64,000 bases of DNA from Enoplolaimus lenunculus (Eukaryota; Nematoda; Enoplea; Enoplida; Thoracostomopsidae): positions 124,001-188,000 of the forward strand of contig JASANG010002537.1 in NCBI GenBank assembly GCA_030248215.1. Direction: 5' to 3'. Shown piece after piece: positions 38,301 to 51,700 of the stretch (positions are counted from its first letter, which is position 1; each line of letters opens with the position of its first letter). A program made the translations under genes and the position numbers. Below the pieces are notes generated by a model. That model was not told where the DNA came from. It ran no database searches and saw only the letters and a list, made by a program, of their open reading frames with translations.

Positions 38301-41300
38301 TATGTTAGAGTAGGATTTGTCTAGAGTTACAGTTCCGAAAAAAAGGGAAGCTATTCTAGTTATGTGAAATGTTTTAGCATCAAATAGATCCCATTCCCGT
38401 TTAAAATCAAAGAGTTCAAACAAAGCCAAGTTCAGCTTTCTTGCATTTAATACACATTGCGCAAGAAACAGAATAAATCAAACCTAGGTTTTTCTTGCAG
38501 TTTAGTACACATTGCGCAAGAAAAACGACGACGTGTAAAGTAAGCTTAAATTTCCTCTTTAATTGATGTTAAGGGGTATCCTAATGTTACAAATCCTGCT
38601 GGAGACGTGTAAAGTTAGAGTCAACATTTTTACGACGCTCGTGAGTATATATTTGTTTAAACTTTAGCTCCGTGTTTTGTGGATGCCAATTGAAAATAGA
38701 GTTAGAGTCTGCATTTTTAGGTTTCTGACAAGAGCCGTTACATCAAAATTCCCGTAAAATTTTTAGTGACGTCAAACAACCTGGGTTGGGACAGCAAACG
38801 CGGTGGATCTCACGGCTGGGGTATTACTACCAATATAACCACATAAGTCTGCAATTTCATCTAAATAATTCTATCATATTACATGTACATTCAATAGTAA
38901 ACTTGATTAACGCGATGCCGGCCAACCAGCCATTGACACCACACTAGTGTAAAATCGTTAGGGTGCAGTGCAAAATTCATTTTACAAACCTCTTCAGCGA
39001 AAATTTGAGTGGTTGAATTTGAATGAGTTTCTAGAAGGGTGAGCAGATTTGGAAACCACTCTTGCGCTCCGACAACATTATTTCGCATAGCAGACAGTAA
39101 ACAGCGTGTAAGACTGATTGCGAATCGAGACGAGTCCACCAATGAAGCAACTTTTTCGTCTACAATGACCTCACAGCCTCCTTTTAATAAAATTTGAGGT
39201 AATTGTGTACAAAAAGTCGTTTCTAAAGTTACAATATACACGTTCCAATGTATTAAATTGAAAAGATTAAAAATCTACAACAGCAATGTGTCAGAGTAAA
39301 TCAAAAGGAAATCCATTTAAATTCTACCAAAAATTTATGTTCACCTTCATAAAACCAACTCCAGAAAAAATATATGTACGCGACTCTCGATCCCGTGGCG
39401 CACCAACAACTGTTCCAACAGATACAATGCCTTAGCATAAATATTACAGTACATTGGGTACTGTAGATTTCTCCGTTCTTCAATATTTTAGACTAGTTTA
39501 TCACTGCTCGATGGCCTTGCCGGGGGAAGGTTTACACAACATAGAACCGTTTAAAACATTGGTTCGTTACACCCAAGTAATGGCAAAAAGTCACAACTAT
39601 TCACCCTTGAACAATTCAAACTCTAGCGCACCGTAAAATTCCAAAAACTGCTGTATCAACACAAATGCTCTTACGCTTGCCATGATTAGTGTAAGATGCT
39701 TACTAAGATGTCACCATTGAAAGGATTCCAGACGCTTGCTAACCTCTAAGTATCTGGTCGCAAAATTCAGCAAATTCAAACAGTCCCGCTTTGTTGCTGT
39801 GAGTTGTCGTTGTGGCACTTGCATACAAGTCAAAACATCTATCGGCTAGCGATTTTACGACCTAAAGCAAGATCAAATCTTGACGGTTAAGAATTCTCTT
39901 AAAGTTCAGCATGTCTAATTCAGGGGCCGTAGTCAGGAATGTTTTACGATGCAGCGGTCCAACATGCGAGAGAATCCTTGATAAGTTCAGAAGGGAAAGC
40001 AGGATCCAGGAGACTTTCGAGGGGGTCACACTGTCCTGGATACACAAAAAGCCCGAATATTCAGTGACTGAACTTCCCCAACATGTTAATGTACCTGATC
40101 ATAACCCGCAGTTGTTGGTTTCTTTAATCGAGCCACTGAAGCCAAACGTGCTCTGTCCGTTAGCGAGAGTGACCGCCACAGCTCCGTGAATGTTTGCTGA
40201 AGCTGAGAAACCAAATAATGCATACATTCAGCCAACTGCAACTGCGAAGATTTGTCACCGACTGTGTCATCGAGATCACCTTAAGTTATAATGCATTAAC
40301 ACTTGTAGAAATGGCATCGACATAATTAAGTACAAAAACGAGTAGTAGATGCCTTACGATTCACAGGTAACCGAAAACCATTATTTTAAATACATTCTAC
40401 ATTAATTTAAAAAAACTCAGCTTAATGTCAACACCTATTTACAACGTTAATACTATCCTGAATTGCCACTTCAAGTTATTCAAGTAAAATGAAAACTGTT
40501 GCAAACTACACATAAGACGTCACTAACCTACATCTTCTATTGTCGATATAACATTACAGAGTGACTTAATGGAAGGACTCAACTTTGCTTCAGACAAAAT
40601 GATTTCCACGTTAGCGCTGTTCCATTCTTTCGTGAGATCACAGATGGCAATGTTAGCCGTGGCAACGCTGTCCGCCAAATCAGACAGCATCTGTAATGAT
40701 ATTTCAATAGCTATCACCAACGTTTTGGTCTTAACAATATAGAAAATTGTGTTTCGCTAGTGGGCATAGAGGGTCTCCCCCCATGGTTGAGCCCCATTTT
40801 ACGTTTTAGGTGTTTACCAATAGGAGCAAGCGTGGCAACATCTTTTTATACGCTGAAACTTTCACAATCAGCAAACCAGCTGATTCAAATACAGGAGGGG
40901 GCGCCAATGTTGTGACAGATGCCTTATGTTAAAAGATGCCGCGCGAGCGAAACGAACTAGAAGACAACTTCAATTTTAATATTTTTTTATGGCAGAGATT
41001 TAACCATTTTTATCAAGTCTTCCATTTTATGTTATGCATAATATTCTGTCTTCAAAAATGGGAAAGGTCGCCCCTCTTGCTCCTACCCCCACAAAACATT
41101 ATTTTCCAAAAGCAAACAAATTTTATAGATTAAAAAACTAAACTAACCATTTTGGAATGTCGCAAACACTTAAATGCTGTCGAAAAATTCTTCTGATTCG
41201 CAGCAGCATATGCTTGTTTAATACGCATTTTCAATAATCCAGTTTGAAACTGTTCTTGAATATCTTTGGTTTGAGGCTTGGCACGTTCTGATAGTACACC

Positions 41301-44300
41301 AACAAAAATATCCGCGAACAGCGCCCTAAGGTTTTGGTATTATTGGCATAGCGTTAATATATTTTTGGCAAAAACTTTATAACAAAACCGATAGCTAACA
41401 GTATTGAGAACGTTTATTACAAATATATCAACTTATGTTTTTCGAAAATTGGCAAAGAAATTTATTGTAAAGTTTAATAACTAGACTGCTAAGTTAAAAA
41501 ACACAACTAGGTAAACAAATTCGGTTCAAATACAGAATATGTGATATGCTGGGGATCGCAACTGCAGGTAGGCCCCCCTCGGCGAAAGTCATCAAATTGG
41601 TTTGCTCATCAATTCACATAACCACCCATCATTTAAGTCTTGTCTCTCCACTACTCCAGCATTTTTAGCCTAAAAACCGAACTTTTCTTCGCTTTAAACG
41701 CATAATGTTACAAACGAACGATAAGACATTAAAATGGGTTTTCGTTTAGAAAAGTATTCGCCAATAAAAATTCTCCCGCTCAAGATTTTCCAAGGTCCCG
41801 AACCAGGGCCCCGTTTGATCCCAGCACTTCTTCGGAACCAGCGAGTTCCCAGACAATACATTTTAAAAACAAAATTTGTACCTATTCGAAATTATTTCTG
41901 ACCATGTAACAGAATCATCGTTCGCGTCAGGCATATTATTTGTCCAACCGCTGAGAAACCGCTCACACACAGTCTCTGTGACACCTAAATACACACTTTA
42001 TCTTTGCTTGTGCTTGTACTGCAGTATTAGCAACAGAAACTACACCATCATCACTTTAGAGATAATTAAGATTACTAAACTAAATGTTAAAAACCAACAC
42101 TCTAATCCTGTGAAAAATTGTTCGGCTGTTATTTGCACCAGCGGTTGATAAGCTGTCCGCGCGGCCGCGCTACGTCCGCGTGCGTTTGAGTTCGCGGTCG
42201 ACTTAAAGTTGTTTCAATAACCATTATTTCTGAGTCGTACAGAACTACGTGATGCATCTGCGGCCAACATAGGATGTGTGCGTTCGTTTCTGCCTGCGTT
42301 TACGACCGCGTATGCATGATGGTGTCCTTAATTCTGACCAGAACTATACATTAAGGCAGACGAAAGGCCGCAGTGGCATAAAGCGACGTTTTCAAATTCA
42401 TCACCGAAGACGAAACCCTGGACAAAATTAAATTAATCAATTGTACAATTTGAAAGTTTGTTATTATACTCATCTAAGTAAAATCTATTCAATAAATTAA
42501 AAAATTAATGGAGTTTTACCAGTTTTAATTGCTGCCAAGACCTGCTTGATTTCGACAAGCGGTTGAATTTGATTGATACAACGTCGCCGATTATTGTACA
42601 TTAAACGACTAATGTTTGACCAATCCTAAACTGCTGTGATTTAATTCCACTTTACAAAACTAAAACACGACTGTACTATAAACATAATTAAAACGGAAGC
42701 TAATGTAGAAGGGACCGACCCTGTTACAAGAATATGTCAAATAAAATTCTTTATCTTCAAAATTTTTGTTTTAGTGAGAGACATAGCACGTTCTCGGTAC
42801 CGCTTGTGAAAACAAATATACAAAGAATTTTGTTTATTTTCGTTGGATTTAAACCATAAACTTAGTCATCTTTAAAAAGCACTTAACTGACTAGGCTAAG
42901 CAATAGCAAATATAAGTTGACATTTCCCTTATTTAAAAAAACTATATTATCAAGAACCTTTTAAACTGTTGTTTTTGTGACAAAAATAATATCTGTATTT
43001 AATACGATACCATCGTTTGGCAACGCTATTAACTGGTTTTAGCTTTTCGCGTTTATGTAATGTAACAATCCATTGTTCTCGTTTCAGCGACGCCCAAATT
43101 TCAAAATAAGAATAGGCTTCTATATCAGAATCGGCAAAAATGTTGGTATCGGCACATCCTACTAAATACAGCGCGAACCACAATTAATAACACTAACTTC
43201 TAAAAACTTATTAATGCCCATCTCGCAGTACCATGCGGCGGTTTCGTACTCCAGACGCGTAATATGCCACAATGCTAATTCTTTGGAATGAGCCACCTAT
43301 AAATAAAGGCATAGGCATTGTGTAAATGATTGTTTAAAAAGTGGAAGAAAAATAAAGCAGAACAAATAGATCTAGTATTACAATAGCATTTAAAGCTATT
43401 TATAACGGCACCACGGCTGCAGCACAAATATCTGTACAAGTATGATACTATCAAATGAACAAAGTGGTCAAATCAATGTGGTCACCAAAAATGTCGTTAC
43501 ACATTGAACTATGGAAAACGTCCGAAGCTCTTGCAAAATCAGCAACAATGCGGGCTTTTGCTTACATCAAAACTCAATTTTGTATCAGGATCACCACAAA
43601 ACTGTTTTATGATGTCTGCCATATGCTCGCTATTGTCAGTTTTACCATCGGCGGCAACACGAACCAATGATTTAACCAGCATCGGTAAATAGCGTTCCTG
43701 CAAGATGAAACAATTCATCTCAGGAAAAAAATAACGCGGCCCAATTCGTGTACTTGAACGCACGGTCATTTTCCAAAAGCTCATGACAAAAACCTACACG
43801 GTACGCAAACGAAAATTACTGGATACCAAGGTAAAGGCATAAGTGGATAGAAAATGGCCAAATTCTGTTACAACAAAAGTATTACGATTCTTTTTAATAA
43901 GCAAAATTACTGAAAAAATACTGCATTTATTTGATTTCTCTCCCCCATAAACGGAGCGCGGCAAGCAGAAAACAACTGCTGTCTCCTTTTGTAAGCGATC
44001 AACTATCGGCCACATACTGTGAAAAGGCAAACATGATACCAAAGTATGCGACGAACAAAACCGTTCACTGTTTAAGAGTAAAGACAAAACAACCTGATTA
44101 GCATATTATAATATATGCTATAGATGCAATTGCCCTAAAAATTCATTTTCAATTCTGCGTTTGTATTTTTACGTTGACGATTATTTTATTAACGTAGTAT
44201 TTTGACAGCTATTTAATGCAACCGGGAGTGTTTTAAGAACTTAGCGCAGATTACTGATAACCGTTCACATAGAGTGAACCCGCATAACTACTTTATACCT

Positions 44301-47300
44301 CATTGGTGATAAATTCGACGTTGAAATCAAATTATGTCCGTTTACTGTAGGATGAAGCCACACAGTGCTTTACGTTACTAGGAGAAAAATCAAAACTATT
44401 TGATCACAAACTAACCATGACATCAGCATCATTTATCGGATCGTCAATTTGATCAATCATCCCACGACAAATTTCAGTAATATCGCGCCATTTTCCGAGA
44501 TGCGCCAAACACTAAAACAAAATATATTCTGAGACAGTTATTATAATGAAAGTCAAACACTTGTTTTTGAGAAGTAGAGCTCGTGTTTTCAAATATGTGT
44601 AGCGCGCATGACCAGTTAGTGAAACGTCTTCAATCTTTAGCATTAGTGGATGGTAAATTTCGAAATTTGGCACATTTTCATCCAATAAACCAAGCACAGC
44701 AGCTGTGGTACTTTGATTATTCAAGGATCTGGTACTATGCCCAAATTTCGCACAACTACTTTTTTATAATTGAACGTCTATAACATCTTACTGCGATTGC
44801 ATTTCTGGAAGAAGTCAATGAGGTTCACGTTTTAATACGCCGAAACAAAAAATAAAATTTCAAGCTAACAATAATTAATTTTTAAATCAGCAAACAAACG
44901 TATTATACTTTTGTGCTACTAGAATGGTTTAAAGAGTACACAAATTTATATGCAGTATTCGTTTTATATCCGGTTACGGTAAATAATACATTATCCTAAA
45001 TCGGTAAAATACTATCCAGACACATCCTGATAAATACGCGATAAATAACGTTACAATGTCTATACTCAATTCCGCATAAATTGAATAAACCTGATTTAAA
45101 AACACAATATTTGCATAAAGCTTCATTCAGTTTATTCACATGTGTATGTTTTGCGGCGAGAACTCGCAGCTGCAATTTCTAAACGAAAATTATTGACAGA
45201 AAGAACTTGGAGGTGCAAGTTTTGTTCATTACAAAACTTACAACTACAAGTTGTAGCATCACCAAATTGTCGCGGCAAAACTTGCACGAAAGTTGCAGCT
45301 GCACGTTTCAAATGCAAAAACTTGCACTTGCCAATTGGTGCTTCGAGTTCTCGCTTCAAAAATTTTCACGTGTGAATGAGGCTTTGCGTTAAACAATATT
45401 AATATGTATTTCGTTCAAACGGAAACTAATGCACCTCCAGACGTGACTGTGTAACCAATTCAAGTTCGATTGCCGCTTGTGTAGAAACGTTATCGAGAGC
45501 GCTTAGTGCAACAGACGCCTGAAAAACATAGACAACACACCTCACGAGTAAATCTGACATCAGCAGTTCATTGGCGGTCATAGGATTTTTTCGTGGGGGG
45601 GGGGTGCAGGCTTTTAGATTTTATTTTTTGCATATTAGGCCATGTAATAAAACCGCAATCGTTCTAAAATTTAACTGTTTGTAAAAAATTTCGGGGGGGC
45701 TGCCGTTGCAACAGCAAATAGCAACTGAGGAATAGCCAGAATTTCATTTCACAAAAGTATAACCACACGTCACTCCTATGCTTCGGGGAGGCATGTATCC
45801 AGTTTATCCCCTTTTTGTTAGAATTACGCTCGGGTTTCTGGATAGCAATAGCTAGATTTCCGAAAATCATAAACTTTTTAACAAATTCAGAAATTACACT
45901 TCGACAAATGTTACAATACTGCGATATAAGTAGTATACACCCCCCTTAGGGTGGGTGTATACTACTGATTATACACTACTTCGGATATTATTAACGCGAG
46001 TACTAACGAACAGCAATAGAATACATTACAGTGATTGCAAAACTTAAAGTTTGATTACATTTTTATACATTTCAGCTGCCTCGGCCATATTTCCCATCGC
46101 TTCAGCCTCCATACCAGTTGAGGTTGCTTTCTGTGGCGTCAATTTCTTACAAAAAATCCCTCGCACCTGATCAAACTCGTTTAGTGAGCGGTAAAGCCTG
46201 AAAGAAAAATTATTATTCAAGTTCTGAACTCACACACATTTACGTTTCCGACACTCAAAAATACAAATTGATTGCATTAGATAAAAGTTAAATTTACATT
46301 TCGAAATAGAAAAATTAAGTTATCAAGAAAGATTAATTCTTTAACAACAACTGCAAAGAGGTGCCAACGATTAGTTTTCAACAAGCATAGTGCCGAAATT
46401 TTATTGTTCTTTTTTACATGTCCTGGCTATTTTTCCACAAATACATACAACTGGAAAGTCAGAGGTTATTGAATATTCACTGAACAATAAACCGTCAACA
46501 AGCAAAGCTATCGTAAAATTTTTTAAATATTCATTTCTACTGCTATTTGATTACGTTACGGAGTCCAGCCAGTAATTTTTCAAAATGTGTGTAGCGACGA
46601 AATAAAAACCAATAGTAGTAGAACTATATGTATTGAGCAAAGCTCGGACATATATACTTTTTAATCAGTCTAGTTAAGCGTTCCTAACTTATACAGCACA
46701 AACGGATAGTTTGACAAACTTACTTTTCAATTAGTCTAATATGCAAATAAGTTATTAACTAACTATTCATTATTCCGTTTTGGAGGTTTATAAACAATTT
46801 ATTCAGATTTCTCGCACCAAAAAACCCTTTAGTACTGAATTTGATTGCTTGTAACCGTAATAATCAGTAAAATAATCGGATAATAAGCTTTCAAACAAAA
46901 AAGCTTTTCAAAAACGGTTCAGCCGTTCGGACGGGTATCCGCCTTTTGACCCTCGAGTATAAAACATAAAACGCTTATCGAAACTCCGAGCTCCGCTAGG
47001 AGTTTCGCCTCGCTCAATCATATTTACTCTATTGCACTTACATCGACCCATTATTTTCACATCATCCAAAGCAAACATTAAAAAAATTTAAAACCGCTTC
47101 AACCAACGAAACACAATCAACAGTTACTTCGCTAAACATGCCCACGTTTGCACACTACCACTGTAACCTTCTACTCTTGGACGTTTGTTCGGAATACCAC
47201 TTGTGTTTAGTTTGTGTTGGTATTGGTCAGTCAATATTTTTTCTTCAAGCGCACAGATACCTAAAATTACATTAAGTTTTCCAAACCTATATCTTTCTTT

Positions 47301-48688
47301 GTTCGTTCAAACTAAGGTCATTTTCAAAAGCGAACGAGGAGCACCAATTTAAACAACTTGGACGCAGAAGTTTGAATCTATGAACCAGAGCCGTGTTTGA
47401 AAACTAGAAAAACAAACATGTTAAATGAACTATATTCCTGCAATTACCTAAATCTTGTAAGCCACCCATTTCACTGCCAAGAAGAATGGTTTCCGGCGCC
47501 ACGTCAATGCTGTTTGGATGCTGGTAACACAATCGCTGAAATACATGCAATTAACAATAAAATACTGAGGCCATTCGACACTGAACATTTCAAAACAAGG
47601 TAGCAAGAAGAAGCATAATACACCTAAAACTTAGAACTTAAAAAACGTTATTCAAATAGAAATTTCACCCTAACCGTCTTTTGGTTTAAATAACATCTGT
47701 TCAAATTTAACGACTTAATTTTAAAACCAAGTAAATTATAATAACCAGTCGTAGTGGGACTACATATATTGAGCGAAGCTCGAAAGCACGTAAGCAATTA
47801 AGCTAATATGCAAATTAGCTATTAGCTAACTATTCAACTATCGGTTTCGGATGTTTGTAAACTATTTACTCAAATTCTTCGCACCCAAAAACCCTTCAGC
47901 CACTCTAATAATTTTTGGAATAATTTAAAAAGTCCTAATTTTGTTCTGTCAATTAAGCTAATATGCAAATTAGTTATTAGCTAACTATTAAATTATCGGT
48001 TTTGGAGGTTTGTAAACAATTTATTTAGATTCTTCGCACCCAAAAACCTTCAGTAAACCCTAATAATTATGGAAATAATTTAAAAAGTCCTAGTTTTGTC
48101 TTGTGAATTAAGCTAATATGCAAATTAGCTATTATCTAACTATTCAATTATCCGTTTTGGATGTTTGTAAACTATTTATTCACATTCCTCGCACCAAAAA
48201 CCTTTTAGTGCTGAAATTATATTGCTTTTAACCTTAACAATTAGCGAAATATTGTAAAAAGTCTTAATTTAGGCTCATAAACTATGCTAATATGCAAATT
48301 ATCTATTAGCTAACTGCTCAATTATCGGTTTTGGAGGTTTGTAAACAGTCTACACAGATTCCTCGCACCCAAAAACCCTTTAATGCTAAAATTAGATTGC
48401 TTCTAACTGTAATAATTAGTAAAATATTGTGGAAAGTCCTAATTTAGGCTTAACTAATTATGCAAATTAGCCTGTAGCTAATAAACGGCTTAAAATTTTA
48501 CCCCCTAATGCGAGGTTAACACCCCAGGATAATTGGCTTTCAAACAAAAAAAAGTTTATCAAAATCGGTTCAGCCGTTCCTGAGATTCTTTTCGGACGGA
48601 CAGACGGACATCCACCTTTCGACCCCCAAGTACAAAACATAAAACGCTTCGCGAAACTCCGAGCTTCGCTCGGAGTTTCGCTTCGCTC

Positions 48689-48771
<83 letters not shown>

Positions 48772-51700
48772 AATAATGACAATAATAATGTTGTCGATAT
48801 CTGACACACGAGGCGCAGAATACATACAACCAACAAAAAGATGAAAATATAAAGACAAATTCCAAACTAACCGCTAGACTTCTCATCAGTGGTCCGTAAT
48901 GCGCAGTACTATCGTTAACCAGAGCTTCGACATATCGTGTAAGTTCGGCACAAAATTCATCATGACTAGTGTTCAGCTGGTCCTGATTGTTTAATTCGGA
49001 GAAATGCCTCATCAGCGCATGAAACAAGGATTCCAGCAAATCACATGCGATAACGTTGTCATGCTAAAAATACAAAACTTGACTCTTGTGCAGTACCCTG
49101 CCACAGGCTTAAGCTTACGCTTAGTTTGCCGAAAAGGCTTTCCTAAGGTTATCGTAAGCTTAATCTTATGCCCAAGCCTTTGCCGAAGCCTAAGACCCAG
49201 CCTAAGCTTAAGAACGGCAAGCTTAAGCCTAAGCCTTTATCATTAATAGCAAAACGGAAACAACGCTGGCTAACGGTAAAAGTCAGTACAATGTAAAGGT
49301 AAAATTTAAGCCAAGTAACTGATTAGGTACAAAATGATTGTAGAAACGCAACGGAAATTTTACCTGTGCCAAAGACTGCAAAGGACCAATGATATCTTTG
49401 TATTTAATACAAATATCTGGAAAGTCTCCAGTTCTATACTCCCGGTATAAGGTGACTCGGTGTTCGCGACTCTCTTGCTCAAGACGTTGAGATATCTTAA
49501 AATATTTTTTGTTTTGATAAAACATGGAAGTACCAATGGCGATCCTAGGAATTTTATACATTAGAAGGGTATGTTCGTGTAACTTGCGCATGATTAAATT
49601 TTTTCAATTATCCTTATGGAAAATCATATGTGTACAAAATATTTCGGGGAGGGGGGTGTCCTCTCTCTCCCGGGCCCGCCCACACAGATATGACTGACCT
49701 CAAATTCAACAAATATAGAAATTCTATAATTATTAGACATAACTGTGTGTTATTAAAATCTTGATTCTTACGAACCGAACATTAGCAACTACGGTTTTTT
49801 CAACTACAAATATTTAGTATCCAACCTCACATAGTAATATCATACATATGCATACAATTAGGTACCATATTACTGATTACCTCCACCTGACGTTTACGTT
49901 CTGACGCTACGCGAGCAAAGTATGCCGCCGATTTCTTGTTCGACGAAGAATCGTTGGCAGAGTCACGCGCAACACGCCTTTTGAGCATACGATATCGCTG
50001 TCTTAGATAATCTGGAAGTAACATCGTCGCGTACAAAATAAAACTCGCCTCTCCCTCAACAATACTGCGTTCCTGAAGAAACATGCTCTATTAACTGTTC
50101 TATTGATTTAATACATTTAAAACGTTACACCGTAACAGATAAGAACAACGGCACTAATTCTTCGTTGCTGCCATTTCAACAATAGTCAGTAAAAATAGAC
50201 TATAAACAATTTAAACTAATCTAAAAGAAAACATTGCAGTCGTCACATGAAATTTCAGCTGATATTACACCCACAGAATTAATCTTCATGATACTTCTTA
50301 AAACTGAGAAGACATACCCGTTAACAGTTTGCTTGCGTTCGATTTGAAACTGCCATGCGTTTTCTCTCGTTCAAACATATCAAAAACAAATGTAGAGCCT
50401 GTTTCGTGTGCATTAGGACTATTGTCTTTGCCAATACCAAATGTATCATACGTTGACCCGGTTAGCCAATCATATTTTGCCGTGTGCTGGGAACCTAAAC
50501 TACTAAGAGTGCAATTCAAATACAGGTTTAAAACGAAAGAAAATGTCTTGAAAAATTAGTACTAGAAAAACTGAAGAACTTTACACTTTACATCAACTAA
50601 AACAAACTGTAACTTTCGTACCCAAAGTTGCACTAAAATCGCATTCCAATTGAGTAGCACGCAACCGTCTCTTCCGAGTACCCAGTTGACTAGTTTGAAC
50701 ATCGTTCTGCCCAGCGAACGACTGGCTTAACAATGCTGTATGCCTTGATCGCCACGATGTTTTCACGTTATAAGCCTGTTACAAAATTTTTTTATTAACC
50801 CCATATAATTTAAACACTGCGTTTGATTGTGTCAAGGTGAAGTATATTTTTATTACTCATAAAAGACAATACGAAAAATTAGTATCCTCGCACCTCATAT
50901 TAACTAAATAAAACACAGTTTTCGGAACAAAATGAATAAAATCATATAATACAGTAAACCTCGGCAACAATGCTACTGTATGCGAGTTAAAGCGACTTAA
51001 ACACAAGGACAGAATGGTAAGCCGAACCACGGCTCCGATCATGATCGCTCGTTGAACGCAATCGGCCGCAAACGAGATTTTGCGGCCATAACGGCGCAAC
51101 CTGCCATTCAATAGCTGGAATTAACTTTTGCAACCGGTCGTAAACACAGATACAATCCGGTTTGAAAATTGAGTGTAAACACAATTCAACTGTGATTAAA
51201 TACCGCGACCGCCGATACATTCGCGATTACTGCGCACACATTTCGTCCGTGACTGCACCTCATAGTGACAATCGACCAAAGGTCTCAGAAACAACACTCG
51301 ATTGTAATCTGGGCTATTTGCTGTCAGTTCCAAAAACAGATACGTTGCGTTTGGAAGAAATTGGCTTTCAATCATAGGATGATATACGATTGACAACAAA
51401 TGAGTTGCACGCCTTGCAACGTCAGTTGACAAATGCTTATTGTCGCACCAAAAACCACGCGCTTCCTGTCTAAAATAACAGAAAATACAATACAACCGTA
51501 ATCTTTATTTACCACAAAGGCAACGAAATTGCAACAGTTAGTTACCTCAAAGCATTGGATAGCAATCGTAGTAATAGCAAGAGCTATAATTATGCAGTGT
51601 GTCAATACATGAAATGACTTAATGGAGCTACCGGATCGTATGCGTGCTAAAAACCACAAGCCAACCACAAATACCTAACTAGTACATGGTAGTCCAATGT

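Noticed and set aside
39454-39636. + strand frame MGTVDFSVLQ...
   Set aside because: It lies in a PRKDC intron, antisense, with no splice partner or recognisable domain.
42950-43183. 77-codon - strand frame next to PRKDC exon 43198-43296
   Set aside because: Exons 43198-43296 and 42520-42625 join in phase without it and match the human order, so it is intronic.
48559-48858. 99-codon frame rich in isoleucine
   Set aside because: It is a translation of the (AAT)n microsatellite; the same applies to 57507-57722.
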